Shown: positions 1 to 9,269, counted from the stretch's first letter. The stretch: DNA of 64,000 bases from an uncultured Clostridia bacterium (GCA_946407735.1 CAMJPL010000002.1:1-64000), one strand, 5' to 3'. The notes: a model not told the origin generated them from the sequence alone. Program-made: numbers and translations.

Positions 1-23
1 ATTTCATTCCTGTCGCGCGTATA

Positions 24-53
24 ATTATATCATAAACGGATGCGGATAGTCAA
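24..53 (-). promoter_or_regulatory. Predicted sigma-A promoter for a gene left of the window
   Basis: Read on the minus strand, TTGACT is followed after 18 nt by TATAAT with an extended TGA in front of the -10. It points out of the left edge, so its gene is not visible. Confidence 0.6.
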
Positions 54-95
54 GTAGTTAAATGTATTATACATCCTCATCCCGCCGGTGATCCG

Positions 96-1022
96 TTACA
101 GTTTTATGAGATTGATCATCAGCAGCGAGACGAACGTCAGGATCACTCCGATAACGCATCTGACATTTATCTTTTCCCTGAAAAGGAAATGCGACATCAG
201 CATCGAAACGGAAAGCCCCCCGCCCTGCATCAGAGGATAAAGCTCAGCCGCCGGCAATATTCCGGCTGCGGCGGTCGAGAACAGGGTATTCAGGAAAATG
301 CACACCGACATAACGGAAACGTACGCGCCGAGCATCAGGGTCTGCTTTGTTCCGACGACGGATCCGCCGCGCGGCGATGAGCCGGATCTTATCCTGATCG
401 CTCCCCAGATAATGAAAAGAAGGAGGGAGGAAACCATATATGTGTACAGATTGAAGACCGGGATCCCCGCGTCGGGCGACGAGTACCTGAACCATTTCTG
501 GCTGAATGAAGAAAGCCCGTTCGCCGCCCCGCAGAGGATCAAAAGGGCGTATGCCCTGACATCCAGCTTCTCCCTGATTTTGTTGTTATAGCTGCACATT
601 ATGTACGCCGAGATTATGAGGAGGATCATCCCGGCGGCGTGATTTGCCCTTACCGGCTCGCCGAAAAACACGGCGCACAGCATTATCGGTATGATCACTC
701 CGGCGGTGAGGAAGACGTCGACCAGCATATACGCACCGCGCCTGATCACTAAAAGCCAGACCACGACGAACACCGATGTCGATATGCCGGAGAGCAGAAA
801 GATCAGAAGCTGTTTTGCGCTTATCTCCGCCGCCGCGAACGAGCCTGACGATATAAAGACGGCGAAAAGCCCTATCGGGACGCAGATCAGCATCCTGACG
901 GCGTTGAACAGGATCGCCGACGAAAGCGCGGTTATCAGCCCGCTCGTCTTTTTTCCGAAATATCCCTTCGCCGCTCCCGAGAGGACGGCGAGGGCGGTAA
1001 ACAAATATCCCATACCCGGCAT
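96..1022 (-). CDS. DMT-superfamily (EamA-like) permease
   Basis: A hydrophobic protein of about 308 residues with roughly ten membrane segments and few charged loops, the layout of drug/metabolite (EamA) transporters; the substrate cannot be read from sequence. The upstream AraC gene ends in TGA directly against a GTG and then an ATG (TGAGTGATG), so the two are probably translationally coupled. I take the ATG; the GTG one codon earlier is equally possible. No clear ribosome binding site is seen, which fits coupling. The pairing with an AraC regulator suggests export or uptake of the same sugar or metabolite that the regulator senses, but that is inference. Confidence 0.8.
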   Translation of the reverse strand: MPGMGYLFTALAVLSGAAKGYFGKKTSGLITALSSAILFNAVRMLICVPIGLFAVFISSGSFAAAEISAKQLLIFLLSGISTSVFVVVWLLVIRRGAYMLVDVFLTAGVIIPIMLCAVFFGEPVRANHAAGMILLIISAYIMCSYNNKIREKLDVRAYALLILCGAANGLSSFSQKWFRYSSPDAGIPVFNLYTYMVSSLLLFIIWGAIRIRSGSSPRGGSVVGTKQTLMLGAYVSVMSVCIFLNTLFSTAAAGILPAAELYPLMQGGGLSVSMLMSHFLFREKINVRCVIGVILTFVSLLMINLIKL

Positions 1023-1025
1023 CAC

Positions 1026-1814
1026 TCAGACTATATCGTTTCTCACGTCGCTGTTAAAGGATTTCCCGGTCCTTTTCCTATACAGCTTTCTCATATACCC
1101 GGCGTCGCAGAAACCGTTTTTCTCGGATGCCTCATCCGCCGGCATGCCGCGCGTTATCATGCGCTTTGTTTCCTCAAATCGTATCGAATCGCGGTATTCG
1201 ATTGGCGACACCCCCGCCGCCGCCCTGAATCTTCGCCTGAAATGGCTCTCCGACAGGTGACATACCGCGGCGTATTCGGAGACCGGAATATTCCTTGCGT
1301 AATTATCCCTTATATACTCCATCGCAAGGGCTATGACGGGATCGTTTTCGGCATGGCCGTTGTATTCGCTTATCATGGAGTCGATGAGCTTCCACATCAT
1401 AGCCTTTATATGAAGCAGATTGTTCCCGGCTTCAAGCTCTTCGTTTATTTCGGATATCAGCGAGTGATACCTTCCGCCGGAGTCGTTCCATCCGCAGTAG
1501 ACGTCGGGATCTATCAGGACCTTAGAGCCATGGGAATACAGATCGAAGCATATCCCTATACCGCCGCATACGGTGTCGGTCACGGTGCGGTAATTCGCCT
1601 TATCGGGTATGAGGATAAGCGTCCCGCTGCCGAGCGAAAACGATCCGCCGTCCGTGTCGTATATCCGGGTCCCGTTGGTGATGATATGGATGAGATTCTG
1701 ATTCCTTCCCGATACCGAGTAATTATGCTCTGTTCCCTTTTCCCAGATATCTTTCCTCGCGAAGATGTTTTCTATCGACAGATCCATCCTGCAAAGATTT
1801 TCCAAAAGTGCCAT
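1026..1814 (-). CDS. AraC-family transcriptional regulator
   Basis: About 262 residues: an N-terminal cupin-like sensing half and a C-terminal double helix-turn-helix (about residues 165-262) with the AraC pattern (ICHLSESHFRRRFRAAAG-like first HTH, then FCDAGYMRKLYRKRTGKS). The ORF-track GTG lies inside the ribosome binding site aaggaggtg, so the ATG at 1814 is the start. It is divergent from a Gfo/Idh dehydrogenase operon and followed directly by a DMT permease. The divergent promoter region carries two 21-bp-spaced direct repeats next to the -35 of the sugar operon, the arrangement expected for activation by this protein. Confidence 0.92.
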   Translation of the reverse strand: MALLENLCRMDLSIENIFARKDIWEKGTEHNYSVSGRNQNLIHIITNGTRIYDTDGGSFSLGSGTLILIPDKANYRTVTDTVCGGIGICFDLYSHGSKVLIDPDVYCGWNDSGGRYHSLISEINEELEAGNNLLHIKAMMWKLIDSMISEYNGHAENDPVIALAMEYIRDNYARNIPVSEYAAVCHLSESHFRRRFRAAAGVSPIEYRDSIRFEETKRMITRGMPADEASEKNGFCDAGYMRKLYRKRTGKSFNSDVRNDIV

Positions 1815-1847
1815 ATCCGTCACCTCCTTTTCAAGTGTTTCAAATAT

Positions 1848-1876
1848 ATTTTACTCATATTAACGTATTTTGTCAA
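1848..1876 (-). promoter_or_regulatory. Predicted sigma-A promoter of the araC-type gene
   Basis: On the minus strand TTGACA, 17 nt, TAAAAT; about 35 nt upstream of the ATG at 1814. This -10 lacks the TGn extension seen at most other promoters here. Confidence 0.6.
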
Positions 1877-1887
1877 TGATTTTCATA

Positions 1888-1925
1888 AAAATGATCGAAT
1901 CACACCCGAAAAAGATCGAATCATA
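1888..1925 (+). promoter_or_regulatory. Direct repeats, likely AraC-family operator
   Basis: Two direct copies of AAAA(T/A)GATCGAATCA(C/T)A start 21 bp apart (core GATCGAATCA at 1893 and 1914). The second core ends 4 bp upstream of the -35 box of the sugar operon. Two half-sites two helical turns apart beside the -35 is the known geometry of AraC-type activator sites. Confidence 0.65.
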
Positions 1926-1927
1926 TA

Positions 1928-1956
1928 TTGAATATCAAAAATGAGTCTGGTATAAT
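1928..1956 (+). promoter_or_regulatory. Predicted sigma-A promoter of the Gfo/Idh-TIM-lipoprotein operon
   Basis: TTGAAT, 17 nt, TATAAT with TGG before the -10 (extended -10). The predicted leader to the ATG at 1994 is about 30 nt. Confidence 0.75.
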
Positions 1957-1993
1957 GTTAATGTCAGACATTATATTTATCAGAGGTAAGGAC

Positions 1994-3073
1994 ATGAAAA
2001 AATACCGCATCGGACTGATCGGCGTCGGCGGGATAATGAACGGTGCTCATATCCCGGGATATCTTTCCGACGATAACTGTGAGATAACGGCGATCGCCGA
2101 CATAAGCGAATCGGCGCTTGAGAGAACGGGCGACAGGCTGAATCTCCCTCGGGATAGAAGATTCGGCTCTCACACCGAGCTGCTGAGATCCGGACTTGTC
2201 GACGCAGTGGATATCGCCACATCGAATGACGTCCATGTCCCCATCGCCCTCGAGGCGCTCTCATCCGGTTATCCGGTCAGCGTCGAAAAGCCGATAGGCA
2301 TGAATTTCAATCAGGCGCTCGAGCTCGAAAAGAGATCCGCCGAGACGGGACTGCCTGTCTTCGTCTGCTTCTCATGGCGGTACAGGCTCTTCCCGAGATA
2401 TATGAAATACCTTGTCGACAGCGGCGAGATCGGCAGGCTCTATCATATCTACATAAAATGCATAAAGGACAGCGGACTCTGGAAGGGACGCCGGCTTGAA
2501 TGGCGATTCCAGAAGGAGCGCGCCGGGTCGGGTGTGCTCTGCGATCTGGGCTCGCATATGTTCGATATGATAAGATTCTTCGGCGAGGAATTCGAGAGCG
2601 TTTTCTGCGATATGGGGACGATAGTCAAGCGCAGGCAGATGATCGATTCCGACGAATGGGGTGACGTCACCACAGACGACTGGAGCAACGTCATATGCAG
2701 GCTGAAAAGCGGCATCGACGCGACGGTGACGCTCACAAGATGCGCGACGAACGAGAAGGACACGATTGAATTCTACCTCATCGGTGAAAAGGGGTCGCTG
2801 AAATTCGTATATGACAACGGCCCGCAGAAGCTGTATAAATGCACCGGCGACGACATGAAGGACAACACCTTCCGCGAGGTTGAGGTCCCGTCCGACTTCA
2901 AAGCCGGAAGCCAGAGCTCGGCGTATATATCGCTCCTTTCCGGCGTGTCAGACAGCTATACCGCGCTGATAGGCGACGGCATAAAGAGTCAGGCCGCCGT
3001 CGACGCGGCGGTCATGTCGTTCGAAACGGGACGGCGCATTACCATCGACGAGCTTTACAGGTGCGGGATATGA
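1994..3073 (+). CDS. Gfo/Idh/MocA-family NAD(P)-dependent sugar oxidoreductase
   Basis: 359 residues. The N-terminal Rossmann half opens with GLIGVGGIMNGAHIPGY; the family catalytic motif EKPIGMN is intact, as is the downstream D-x-x-x-H pattern (LCDLGSHMFDMIRFF). The family oxidises or reduces sugar or inositol hydroxyls with bound NAD(P). The ORF track extends upstream to 1928, but ATG 1994 is preceded by an AG-rich site (gaggtaagg) and starts the conserved fold; the upstream part would overlap the promoter. The last codons overlap the next gene as ATGA, so the two proteins are likely made together. Substrate unknown; cytoplasmic. Confidence 0.93.
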   Translation: MKKYRIGLIGVGGIMNGAHIPGYLSDDNCEITAIADISESALERTGDRLNLPRDRRFGSHTELLRSGLVDAVDIATSNDVHVPIALEALSSGYPVSVEKPIGMNFNQALELEKRSAETGLPVFVCFSWRYRLFPRYMKYLVDSGEIGRLYHIYIKCIKDSGLWKGRRLEWRFQKERAGSGVLCDLGSHMFDMIRFFGEEFESVFCDMGTIVKRRQMIDSDEWGDVTTDDWSNVICRLKSGIDATVTLTRCATNEKDTIEFYLIGEKGSLKFVYDNGPQKLYKCTGDDMKDNTFREVEVPSDFKAGSQSSAYISLLSGVSDSYTALIGDGIKSQAAVDAAVMSFETGRRITIDELYRCGI

Positions 3074-3897
3074 AATACGGAACGCTGATAAGGCTCGCCG
3101 AGCCGAAAGACGCCGAGCCGAAGATGAGGCAGCTGAGGGAGTGCGGACTTGACTGCTGCCAGCTGGTCTACAAGCCGGAAAAATACGAGGCAGAAGACGC
3201 CGAAATAATAAAAGAGGCTTCGCTTAAAACCGGTGTCGAGATCTCGGCGCAGTTCTGCGGGTTCAGGGATCAGTACGCCACATGGAACACGAAAAGCGGA
3301 TTTCTGACAAACGGCATAAATTCCCCGTTATTCGCCGAAAGCCGCCTCGCGTACCTTCTATCGGCCATCCCGTTCATAAAGAAGCTCGGGATAACCGACA
3401 TGATAATCCACGCCGGATTCATCCCGAACAATCCTTTTGACGACAGCTACGGCAGGATGCTTTCGGCCATGACCATGCTGTGCGGTCATCTGAAAAACAA
3501 CGGCCTCAATCTGCTGCTCGAGACAGGCACCGACTCGCCGATATCCATGCTCAGGCTGATTGAGGAGGTCGGTACCAGCAACATATACGTCAATCTTGAC
3601 ACCGGCAACCTGATCATGTACGGTTACGGAAATCCGGTCGACGCGCTGCACACCTACGGGCGTCTTGTGAGAAACACCCACTTCAAGGACGGTCTGCCGC
3701 CGACAGTCCCGGGTGCTCTCGGAAAGGAGACCGAAATAGGCTCGGGAAACGTCGATTTCAAAAAAGTCATCTCGATCCTTAAATCCCTGGGATATGACAG
3801 ATATATAACGATAGAGCGCGAGCTGTCCGGAGGAAATCAGTCGGATGAGATAATACGGGCGTTAAGTTATATACGCGATATCTGGGATAACGGATAA
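3070..3897 (+). CDS. Sugar phosphate isomerase/epimerase (xylose-isomerase-like TIM barrel)
   Basis: About 275 residues. The AP-endonuclease-2/xylose-isomerase-like barrel ligands can be picked out: Glu in LLLETG, Asp in NLDTGN, His/Asp in THFKD and Glu in TIERE, so a divalent-metal isomerase, epimerase or lyase is likely. The start is the ATG of the ATGA overlap with the upstream dehydrogenase rather than the GTG at 3061. Oxidoreductase plus such a barrel is the gene pair used in pathways that first make a keto-sugar and then isomerise or eliminate it; that role here is inference. The solute-binding lipoprotein starts 20 nt downstream. Confidence 0.88.
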   Translation: MKYGTLIRLAEPKDAEPKMRQLRECGLDCCQLVYKPEKYEAEDAEIIKEASLKTGVEISAQFCGFRDQYATWNTKSGFLTNGINSPLFAESRLAYLLSAIPFIKKLGITDMIIHAGFIPNNPFDDSYGRMLSAMTMLCGHLKNNGLNLLLETGTDSPISMLRLIEEVGTSNIYVNLDTGNLIMYGYGNPVDALHTYGRLVRNTHFKDGLPPTVPGALGKETEIGSGNVDFKKVISILKSLGYDRYITIERELSGGNQSDEIIRALSYIRDIWDNG

Positions 3898-3917
3898 AGC
3901 CCGAACGGGGGGTAGGT

Positions 3918-5369
3918 ATGTTAAAGAAAATACTTGCATGTGTCCTTTTCCTTGGCACGGCGCTGCTGCATGTATGCGGCTGCTCCGGCTCCGAGGTATC
4001 GGCGCCGGAGGTCACGGTAGATACCGCCGCCGGGACGGCGGCTGAAACCGAGGCGCCGGCCGAGACGGATATCACTGACGAGCTTCCGGACAAAGATTTC
4101 GGCGGAGCGGTTTACACAATGACCGGCGTCGACTACACCACGAGGCGCAATTTCGCGAATGAGGATGAAAGCGGCGAAATTGTAAACGACGCCCTCGCGG
4201 CCCGCGATCTCGCCGTAAGCGAACGGTACAACGTCTCGATCAAAACCATAGCTGAGGATTCGGCGGACAAGATCAACAGCAACGTGAAGAAGGCGGTACA
4301 GGCGGGAGATCACGCTTACGATTTCGTGATCTCGTCGATCTCCGGGTCGATGATATCCCTCATGACGGGAAATCTTCTGTATGATCTTTCCGGTCTTGAG
4401 GCGCTGTCCCTCGACAAGCCGTGGTGGTCGCCCGGTATGTATGAAAACACAAGACTCAACGGAACGCAGTACATCACAACGGGCGACATCTCGCCGATGA
4501 AATACTACGCCCCTTACTGTCTCGCGTACAACCGCAAGCTCTGTGAGGATTACGGTTATAAGGATATCGACAAATCGGTCCTCGACGGGAAATGGACAAT
4601 TGACGCGTTCGACAAGATGATAACCGACTCGAATTCGGACCTGAACGGCGACGGGATCATCGACGGCAGCGATTTCTTCGGCTACGCGCACGTCAATACC
4701 GAGATAACCGCCTTCTCGCATTATGTCGGGGCCGGTCAGAAATTATCCGTCACATCGTCTGACGGGAATGTCGAGATCCCGATAAACACACCGGCATCCG
4801 TCTCAGTCATCGAAAAATGCGGAGCGCTGATATCAAGGTCTCCCGGCTATCCGGCGAGCGACGACAAGATCACGATAAGCATGTTCAAGGAGGACAGGGC
4901 GCTGTTCTTCGGAAATTCTTACTCGAACATCATCGCCAATTTCAGGGACATGGAAAGCGATTTCACCGTGATACCGACTCCGAAGCTCGATGAGGCGCAG
5001 CCAAGGTATTACAGCTATATCAACACATGGGCTCTGAGCGGGACCGCCGTTCCGGCGAATATCGCCGATCCCGAAATGGTGGGGACGGTGACGGAGGCTC
5101 TTTGCAGATACTCATATCGGGACGTACGCCCGGATCTGTACGAGACCGTCATAAAGGTGAAGGTCGCCCGCGGCGATATCGACGCCGTGCTGCTCGACAT
5201 CGTATTCGACAACACATACGTCGATTTCAACGGCATATTCAATCTCGGGGGATCGGCCTCCGCGGTCGCAAATGCCATACTTACGGGATCCGATTTCATG
5301 TCCGCCTACGCGAAGATCGAAAACAAGATCCGGGGAGATATTGAAAAATACCTTTCATTCGGCGGCTGA
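3918..5369 (+). CDS. Extracellular solute-binding lipoprotein 1 (ABC importer type)
   Basis: 483 residues with a signal peptide (KK then a hydrophobic run) and lipobox VCGC, giving lipidated Cys22. A Glu/Ala/Thr-rich linker of about 40 residues follows before the mature fold, which has the features of large carbohydrate-type solute-binding proteins. A 12-residue EF-hand-like loop (DLNGDGIIDGSD) lies mid-protein and recurs in the two other lipoproteins of the window. It is preceded by a G-rich ribosome binding site and ends the operon before a strong terminator. No permease or ATPase gene is adjacent, so the membrane partner must be encoded elsewhere. Confidence 0.9.
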   Translation: MLKKILACVLFLGTALLHVCGCSGSEVSAPEVTVDTAAGTAAETEAPAETDITDELPDKDFGGAVYTMTGVDYTTRRNFANEDESGEIVNDALAARDLAVSERYNVSIKTIAEDSADKINSNVKKAVQAGDHAYDFVISSISGSMISLMTGNLLYDLSGLEALSLDKPWWSPGMYENTRLNGTQYITTGDISPMKYYAPYCLAYNRKLCEDYGYKDIDKSVLDGKWTIDAFDKMITDSNSDLNGDGIIDGSDFFGYAHVNTEITAFSHYVGAGQKLSVTSSDGNVEIPINTPASVSVIEKCGALISRSPGYPASDDKITISMFKEDRALFFGNSYSNIIANFRDMESDFTVIPTPKLDEAQPRYYSYINTWALSGTAVPANIADPEMVGTVTEALCRYSYRDVRPDLYETVIKVKVARGDIDAVLLDIVFDNTYVDFNGIFNLGGSASAVANAILTGSDFMSAYAKIENKIRGDIEKYLSFGG

Positions 5370-5416
5370 TCATGCTAAAAAGCCTGACCGCATATCACGT
5401 CTGTAACGTGCTAGAC

Positions 5417-5450
5417 AAACCCGCCCGCGGAGCAGTCCGCGGGCGGGTTT
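5417..5450. terminator. Bidirectional intrinsic terminator
   Basis: Perfect 15-bp stem (AAACCCGCCCGCGGA / its complement) with loop GCAG; the outer A/T pairs provide a short U-tract in both directions. It separates the convergent lipoprotein and glycosidase-like genes. Confidence 0.88.
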
Positions 5451-5462
5451 CATTTGGTTCAT

Positions 5463-7145
5463 TCATCTGAAAATATACTGACTCGCCGGCTCAAGATGCA
5501 GCCTGAGTCCTTCCTCTGACGCTTCGGCGGCAGGGCATTCCCCGATGGGGACAAGCGCACGCTTATCGGGGTCAAACCACTCTGACGGCTCGAATCCTGT
5601 GAGCAGGATATCATGTCCGCCGCCGTCAAATTCATCAGCGCGCTTGTCCGTCACGACGGTGATCCCGCCGTCATAGAAGCTCAGGATCGCGTCGCATCCG
5701 ATGATCCTGCCGATTTTTCGCCAGCCGTGATATGGGATCACGTCAAGATCATATCTTCCGTCGAGGTCCGGCAGATGGAACACCGCTTCAAGCCGATGAT
5801 CGCCGAGAAGTGAAAACACCGATTTCAGATATCTCGTGGTCTCTCTGCAGAGCTCCCAGCGCCATGTGGGCTCGTTGTTCCCGCCGAGGATCGAATAGCT
5901 GTGGACATGATAATATACGTAATACTCGACATATCTGCAGCCGTACGCCGCGAGAAGATTGGTCTGCCAGCGCATGAACTGCGGCGTGATATCCGATCTC
6001 GCCGGATCAGCCCCTACCCTGATCGCGGCGAGGATGGCTCCGTGGTCGACGCCGTTGTCGACTGCAAACGCCCGCTGCAGCTCGAAATTGGAATAAAAAT
6101 ACGGATCGGTCATTTCCGCACCCCTTTCGGTCATGAAGAAGGGATAGCGGTCGAAGCAGTAGTAATCGGGGTGAACGAGGCGCGAAAACTCGCTGTAAAA
6201 CGACTGCACGCCATAGGTATGAGCGCGTGGACCGAGATTTATGTAGACCGGGCGTTTTTTCGGATCATACTTTCGGAAGCAGGCCCGCGCGAAGGAGCAC
6301 AGATTGAAATCCCGCGCGTCCGGCTCGTCCCAGTACCCCCACTGGGATATCCCGTCAAGATCTCCGAAGGCCTCGACAAGGCCCCGGATCTCACCTTCAT
6401 ATTCCTCCGCCTTATCCGGTCGCTCGAGCGGATCAAAGTCCCCGGGATGCGAGGCTCCGTAAAGACGGGCCGTGACGCCCTCGGCATAAAAGCGTCCTAT
6501 CAGGGCGCGGAGCCTCCGAACATTATCCTGATCATGCCAGTCGGCGTTAAGGGGAACCTCATCCGTCCCGAAATCGACGATACCGCGAAAGGTTTTCTCG
6601 TCCTCAAAGGGCGCGAGGTTGTAGGGTGAGCCGTAAAATGACACCGTGAATTTCGGGAAGGCATGGCGGATAGGCGGCGCTTCACAGCCGAATGTCCCGA
6701 ATGCTTCCCCGTCAAGCCAGGCGTCCTTTTTGTCTTCCGAATATCTCACGCACTCATGGAGCTTTTCGGCGGCGGCGCGATAACCGCCGTAGGTATGCGC
6801 GAGAGTGGTCACGGTGCCGCCCCGGCGGATGATGACGTACTGATAGGCGTCTGCGTCGCCGAGCCCCGAGAGATCGGTGGTAAAGCACCGGCCGACATAT
6901 ACCCTGTTTCCCGTGATCTCCCCCGCCGAGTCCTCCGTTATCATCTGCGGCCACTCACCTGTGACGTTCCAGATGCCGGATAGCAGCGTTTTGTTCAGAT
7001 AATTAAAAAGCTCGGAGGAGATGTTTCTCGACGGCTCGGGAGGCGTGACGTCCTTATAGATCTCAAACGGGTAAGGATATCCCGAATACACGAAGTGACA
7101 TACGCTCACGCCGTCTTTTACAAGGTAGAATCTTTCATCTGACAT
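5463..7145 (-). CDS. Putative glycoside hydrolase, TIM barrel with GH67/GH20-like N-terminal domain
   Basis: 560 residues, no signal peptide. Residues about 70-135 (VYVGR..., DAYQYVIIRRGGTVTTL, YGGYRAAAEKLHE) resemble the small alpha/beta domain in front of alpha-glucuronidases and hexosaminidases. The central part reads as a barrel with WGYWDEPD, an acid-rich strand end typical of glycosidases, and later RYVEYYVYYH. A beta-rich C-terminal region ends the protein. I cannot assign a GH family; the acidic pair is a candidate active site only. Last gene of the 13.4-5.5 kb minus operon, 14 nt after the GH5-like gene. Confidence 0.6.
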   Translation of the reverse strand: MSDERFYLVKDGVSVCHFVYSGYPYPFEIYKDVTPPEPSRNISSELFNYLNKTLLSGIWNVTGEWPQMITEDSAGEITGNRVYVGRCFTTDLSGLGDADAYQYVIIRRGGTVTTLAHTYGGYRAAAEKLHECVRYSEDKKDAWLDGEAFGTFGCEAPPIRHAFPKFTVSFYGSPYNLAPFEDEKTFRGIVDFGTDEVPLNADWHDQDNVRRLRALIGRFYAEGVTARLYGASHPGDFDPLERPDKAEEYEGEIRGLVEAFGDLDGISQWGYWDEPDARDFNLCSFARACFRKYDPKKRPVYINLGPRAHTYGVQSFYSEFSRLVHPDYYCFDRYPFFMTERGAEMTDPYFYSNFELQRAFAVDNGVDHGAILAAIRVGADPARSDITPQFMRWQTNLLAAYGCRYVEYYVYYHVHSYSILGGNNEPTWRWELCRETTRYLKSVFSLLGDHRLEAVFHLPDLDGRYDLDVIPYHGWRKIGRIIGCDAILSFYDGGITVVTDKRADEFDGGGHDILLTGFEPSEWFDPDKRALVPIGECPAAEASEEGLRLHLEPASQYIFR

Positions 7146-7159
7146 ATCGGGACACCCTG

Positions 7160-9127
7160 TTATAAATGGCTCGTTTCCTTTATTATCAGAATCATCCCGG
7201 TGTTTCCGGGAAGGGTGACGCTGATGCCGTTTCCGGTATCTTCGGCGGCGCCGCCGTGTATGGTTTCCGTCTTCATGAGCGAATATCCGTCACAGAATAT
7301 TTCTGCCGTGCGTTCATCCGGAGTGTAGTTCATGACGGTCAGTATGCGCTCGGCTTCGGATCTTATGTGCTCCGTCAGACAGATATACGGCGAATCGGAG
7401 CGGGCCTTCTTTTCGGGACTGCGAAGGCCGCACGCCGAGTAGAAGCGGTACAGGTCCTTCGCCCCTTCGCCGGAAACTATACCGCTGCCGCATCCGGCCT
7501 CGTATTCTACGGGATAGGCGCAGAAGAACACCTTGCCGCATCCATAGCTGTTTACCGTCAGCGCCGGATTTCCGTCGTCGGCATACGCCAGAACCGTGGC
7601 ATCCGTGACCTCATACCGCAGCTTGTACTCGCTGCTCATCTCCGCTTTGCTTCCGTCGGCAAACGTCACCGTGTCGGGCTTCGTTCGGCGGCACCGTGTT
7701 TTCACCTTGACGCCTGTATATGACGAGAACGGCGACATCAGAGCGCTGCCGAGCGACAGATACAGCGAAGCGCCGTTTTCGACTCGGCGGAGTATCTCTG
7801 ACAGCACATGTCCCTCGATCGCCGCGAGCCCGCAGAGGTTCGGAAGAAGATATGCCTTCGCCTCGGGGATCTCGTCACTGCACCACGCGAACGTTATGTC
7901 GATTCCCGCCTGCTTCGCTAAAATGAAAGCGCCGTACGCAGTCGCCCAGATATCCTGCCCTGCCGTCAAAACACACACGGCGTCCTTTATATACGGCGGC
8001 AGAGTGTTCCCATTTTTTCCGTCGGCGCCGGTGATCCCTTCTGAAAAGCCGTCGGCGAAGTCGGCGAACTCCTTCATCGCGCATACTACGGGCTTGGGAG
8101 ACGCGTCGACGCGGAACAGGCCGAGCTCCCGCTCGACCGAGTCCCAGTCATACGGCGTGTGCGTCAGCTCCGACTGCTCATTTGCGCACCACCAGACAAA
8201 TCCGCGCAGATCGTGTGCCCATGTCGAGAAAAGACAGGCGCGGATGTAGTCGGCGGCGATATCCTCGTCGGCGATCATGGGTCCGAGCGTGCCGGCCTCT
8301 TCGACAAAGCAAGGTTTGCCGCCGAGCGAGGCGTACATGACCGATTCCGCGGTGGAATGAAGTATCGACTTCATCTCGTTCAGAGGGTCGGTGCCGCAGT
8401 GCGGGGTGAACACCGGATAAGGATGCGTGCAGAGTATGTCGAGTATCTCACCCTGATCCTCCGGCGACCATGTCCCGGTCGGCGAAAGGCCGTGCATCCC
8501 GGAGACGACGGGATGGGACTTGTCCTCGGAGCGGATCGTGTTAGTGATCGCAGAAGCCCAGAGATACGCCGCGTCGTGCGATATTCCCTGCATGCAGTTG
8601 CATTCGTTGCCGAGATCCCACGCGGCCACGGCAGGATGATCCTTGAACCGGCGCACCATATAGCGGACAAAACGGATCTGCCAGCGGATGACGAGCGGAT
8701 CGGAGAGCAGCCCCTTCCCCTGGAACGCCTCCGGCATATGCATGCGTCCGCTCATCCAGCCGGTGACAAGACCGACGATGAGCCTGATGCCGTGCTTCTG
8801 CGCGATGTCACAGAACTGCCCGAAACGGTCGGCCATAACGATATCGACTCCCGCCCTTCCGGCATCGGTAAACGGGAGCGGATCTTCGCCGAGACGCATC
8901 TCGCGTTCGCTCGATCCGCCGCCGTAGTGGATGCGCAGAGGCTGAAAGTCCCGCCAGTTTGGGAACATCCGCACCACCCGGACATTGTATTCGGCGAGAC
9001 GGCGCAGATCGTCGTCGACGACCTCGGGACGCCAGTCTCGCCACATGTTCGTCCCGGCGTGGGAAGCCCAGTAATTGCATCCGGTGAAATACTTGCCTGA
9101 GGTGAAAAGTGTATCGTTGTTATTCAT
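7160..9127 (-). CDS. GH5/GH42-like clan-A glycoside hydrolase with C-terminal trimerisation-like domain
   Basis: 655 residues, no signal peptide, so cytoplasmic. The barrel (about 1-350) has clan GH-A signatures: AAWDLGNECN with candidate acid/base Glu near residue 173 and PCFVEEAG with candidate nucleophile near 274, then GFVWWCANEQ. About residues 380-560 look like the glutamine-amidotransferase-like trimerisation domain of GH42-type beta-galactosidases (AKAYLLPNLCGL, ILRRVENGASLYLSLGSAL). A mannanase or galactosidase role on imported oligosaccharides is plausible; the exact substrate is not readable. The ribosome binding site is weak. Confidence 0.78.
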   Translation of the reverse strand: MNNNDTLFTSGKYFTGCNYWASHAGTNMWRDWRPEVVDDDLRRLAEYNVRVVRMFPNWRDFQPLRIHYGGGSSEREMRLGEDPLPFTDAGRAGVDIVMADRFGQFCDIAQKHGIRLIVGLVTGWMSGRMHMPEAFQGKGLLSDPLVIRWQIRFVRYMVRRFKDHPAVAAWDLGNECNCMQGISHDAAYLWASAITNTIRSEDKSHPVVSGMHGLSPTGTWSPEDQGEILDILCTHPYPVFTPHCGTDPLNEMKSILHSTAESVMYASLGGKPCFVEEAGTLGPMIADEDIAADYIRACLFSTWAHDLRGFVWWCANEQSELTHTPYDWDSVERELGLFRVDASPKPVVCAMKEFADFADGFSEGITGADGKNGNTLPPYIKDAVCVLTAGQDIWATAYGAFILAKQAGIDITFAWCSDEIPEAKAYLLPNLCGLAAIEGHVLSEILRRVENGASLYLSLGSALMSPFSSYTGVKVKTRCRRTKPDTVTFADGSKAEMSSEYKLRYEVTDATVLAYADDGNPALTVNSYGCGKVFFCAYPVEYEAGCGSGIVSGEGAKDLYRFYSACGLRSPEKKARSDSPYICLTEHIRSEAERILTVMNYTPDERTAEIFCDGYSLMKTETIHGGAAEDTGNGISVTLPGNTGMILIIKETSHL

Positions 9128-9195
9128 ATTGATATACCGTCATTCCGCGAAAGGAGTCGATGAGAGGACAGTCCGCCGGGGCAGGATATGAATAA

Positions 9196-9242
9196 CCGTC
9201 TTCTCCGGCAGAGCCCGGAGCGGAGAAAGCCGGAGAAGGCGG
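9196..9242 (-). other. Intercistronic hairpin in the glycan operon
   Basis: CTTCTCCGGC (9200-9209) pairs perfectly with GCCGGAGAAG (9229-9238), extended by three more pairs, with a 19-nt loop and no U-tract. It lies between the GH109-like and GH5-like genes and may stabilise or partly attenuate the transcript. Confidence 0.4.
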
Positions 9243-9269
9243 TCATTTACGCTTCATTTACATCAGATG

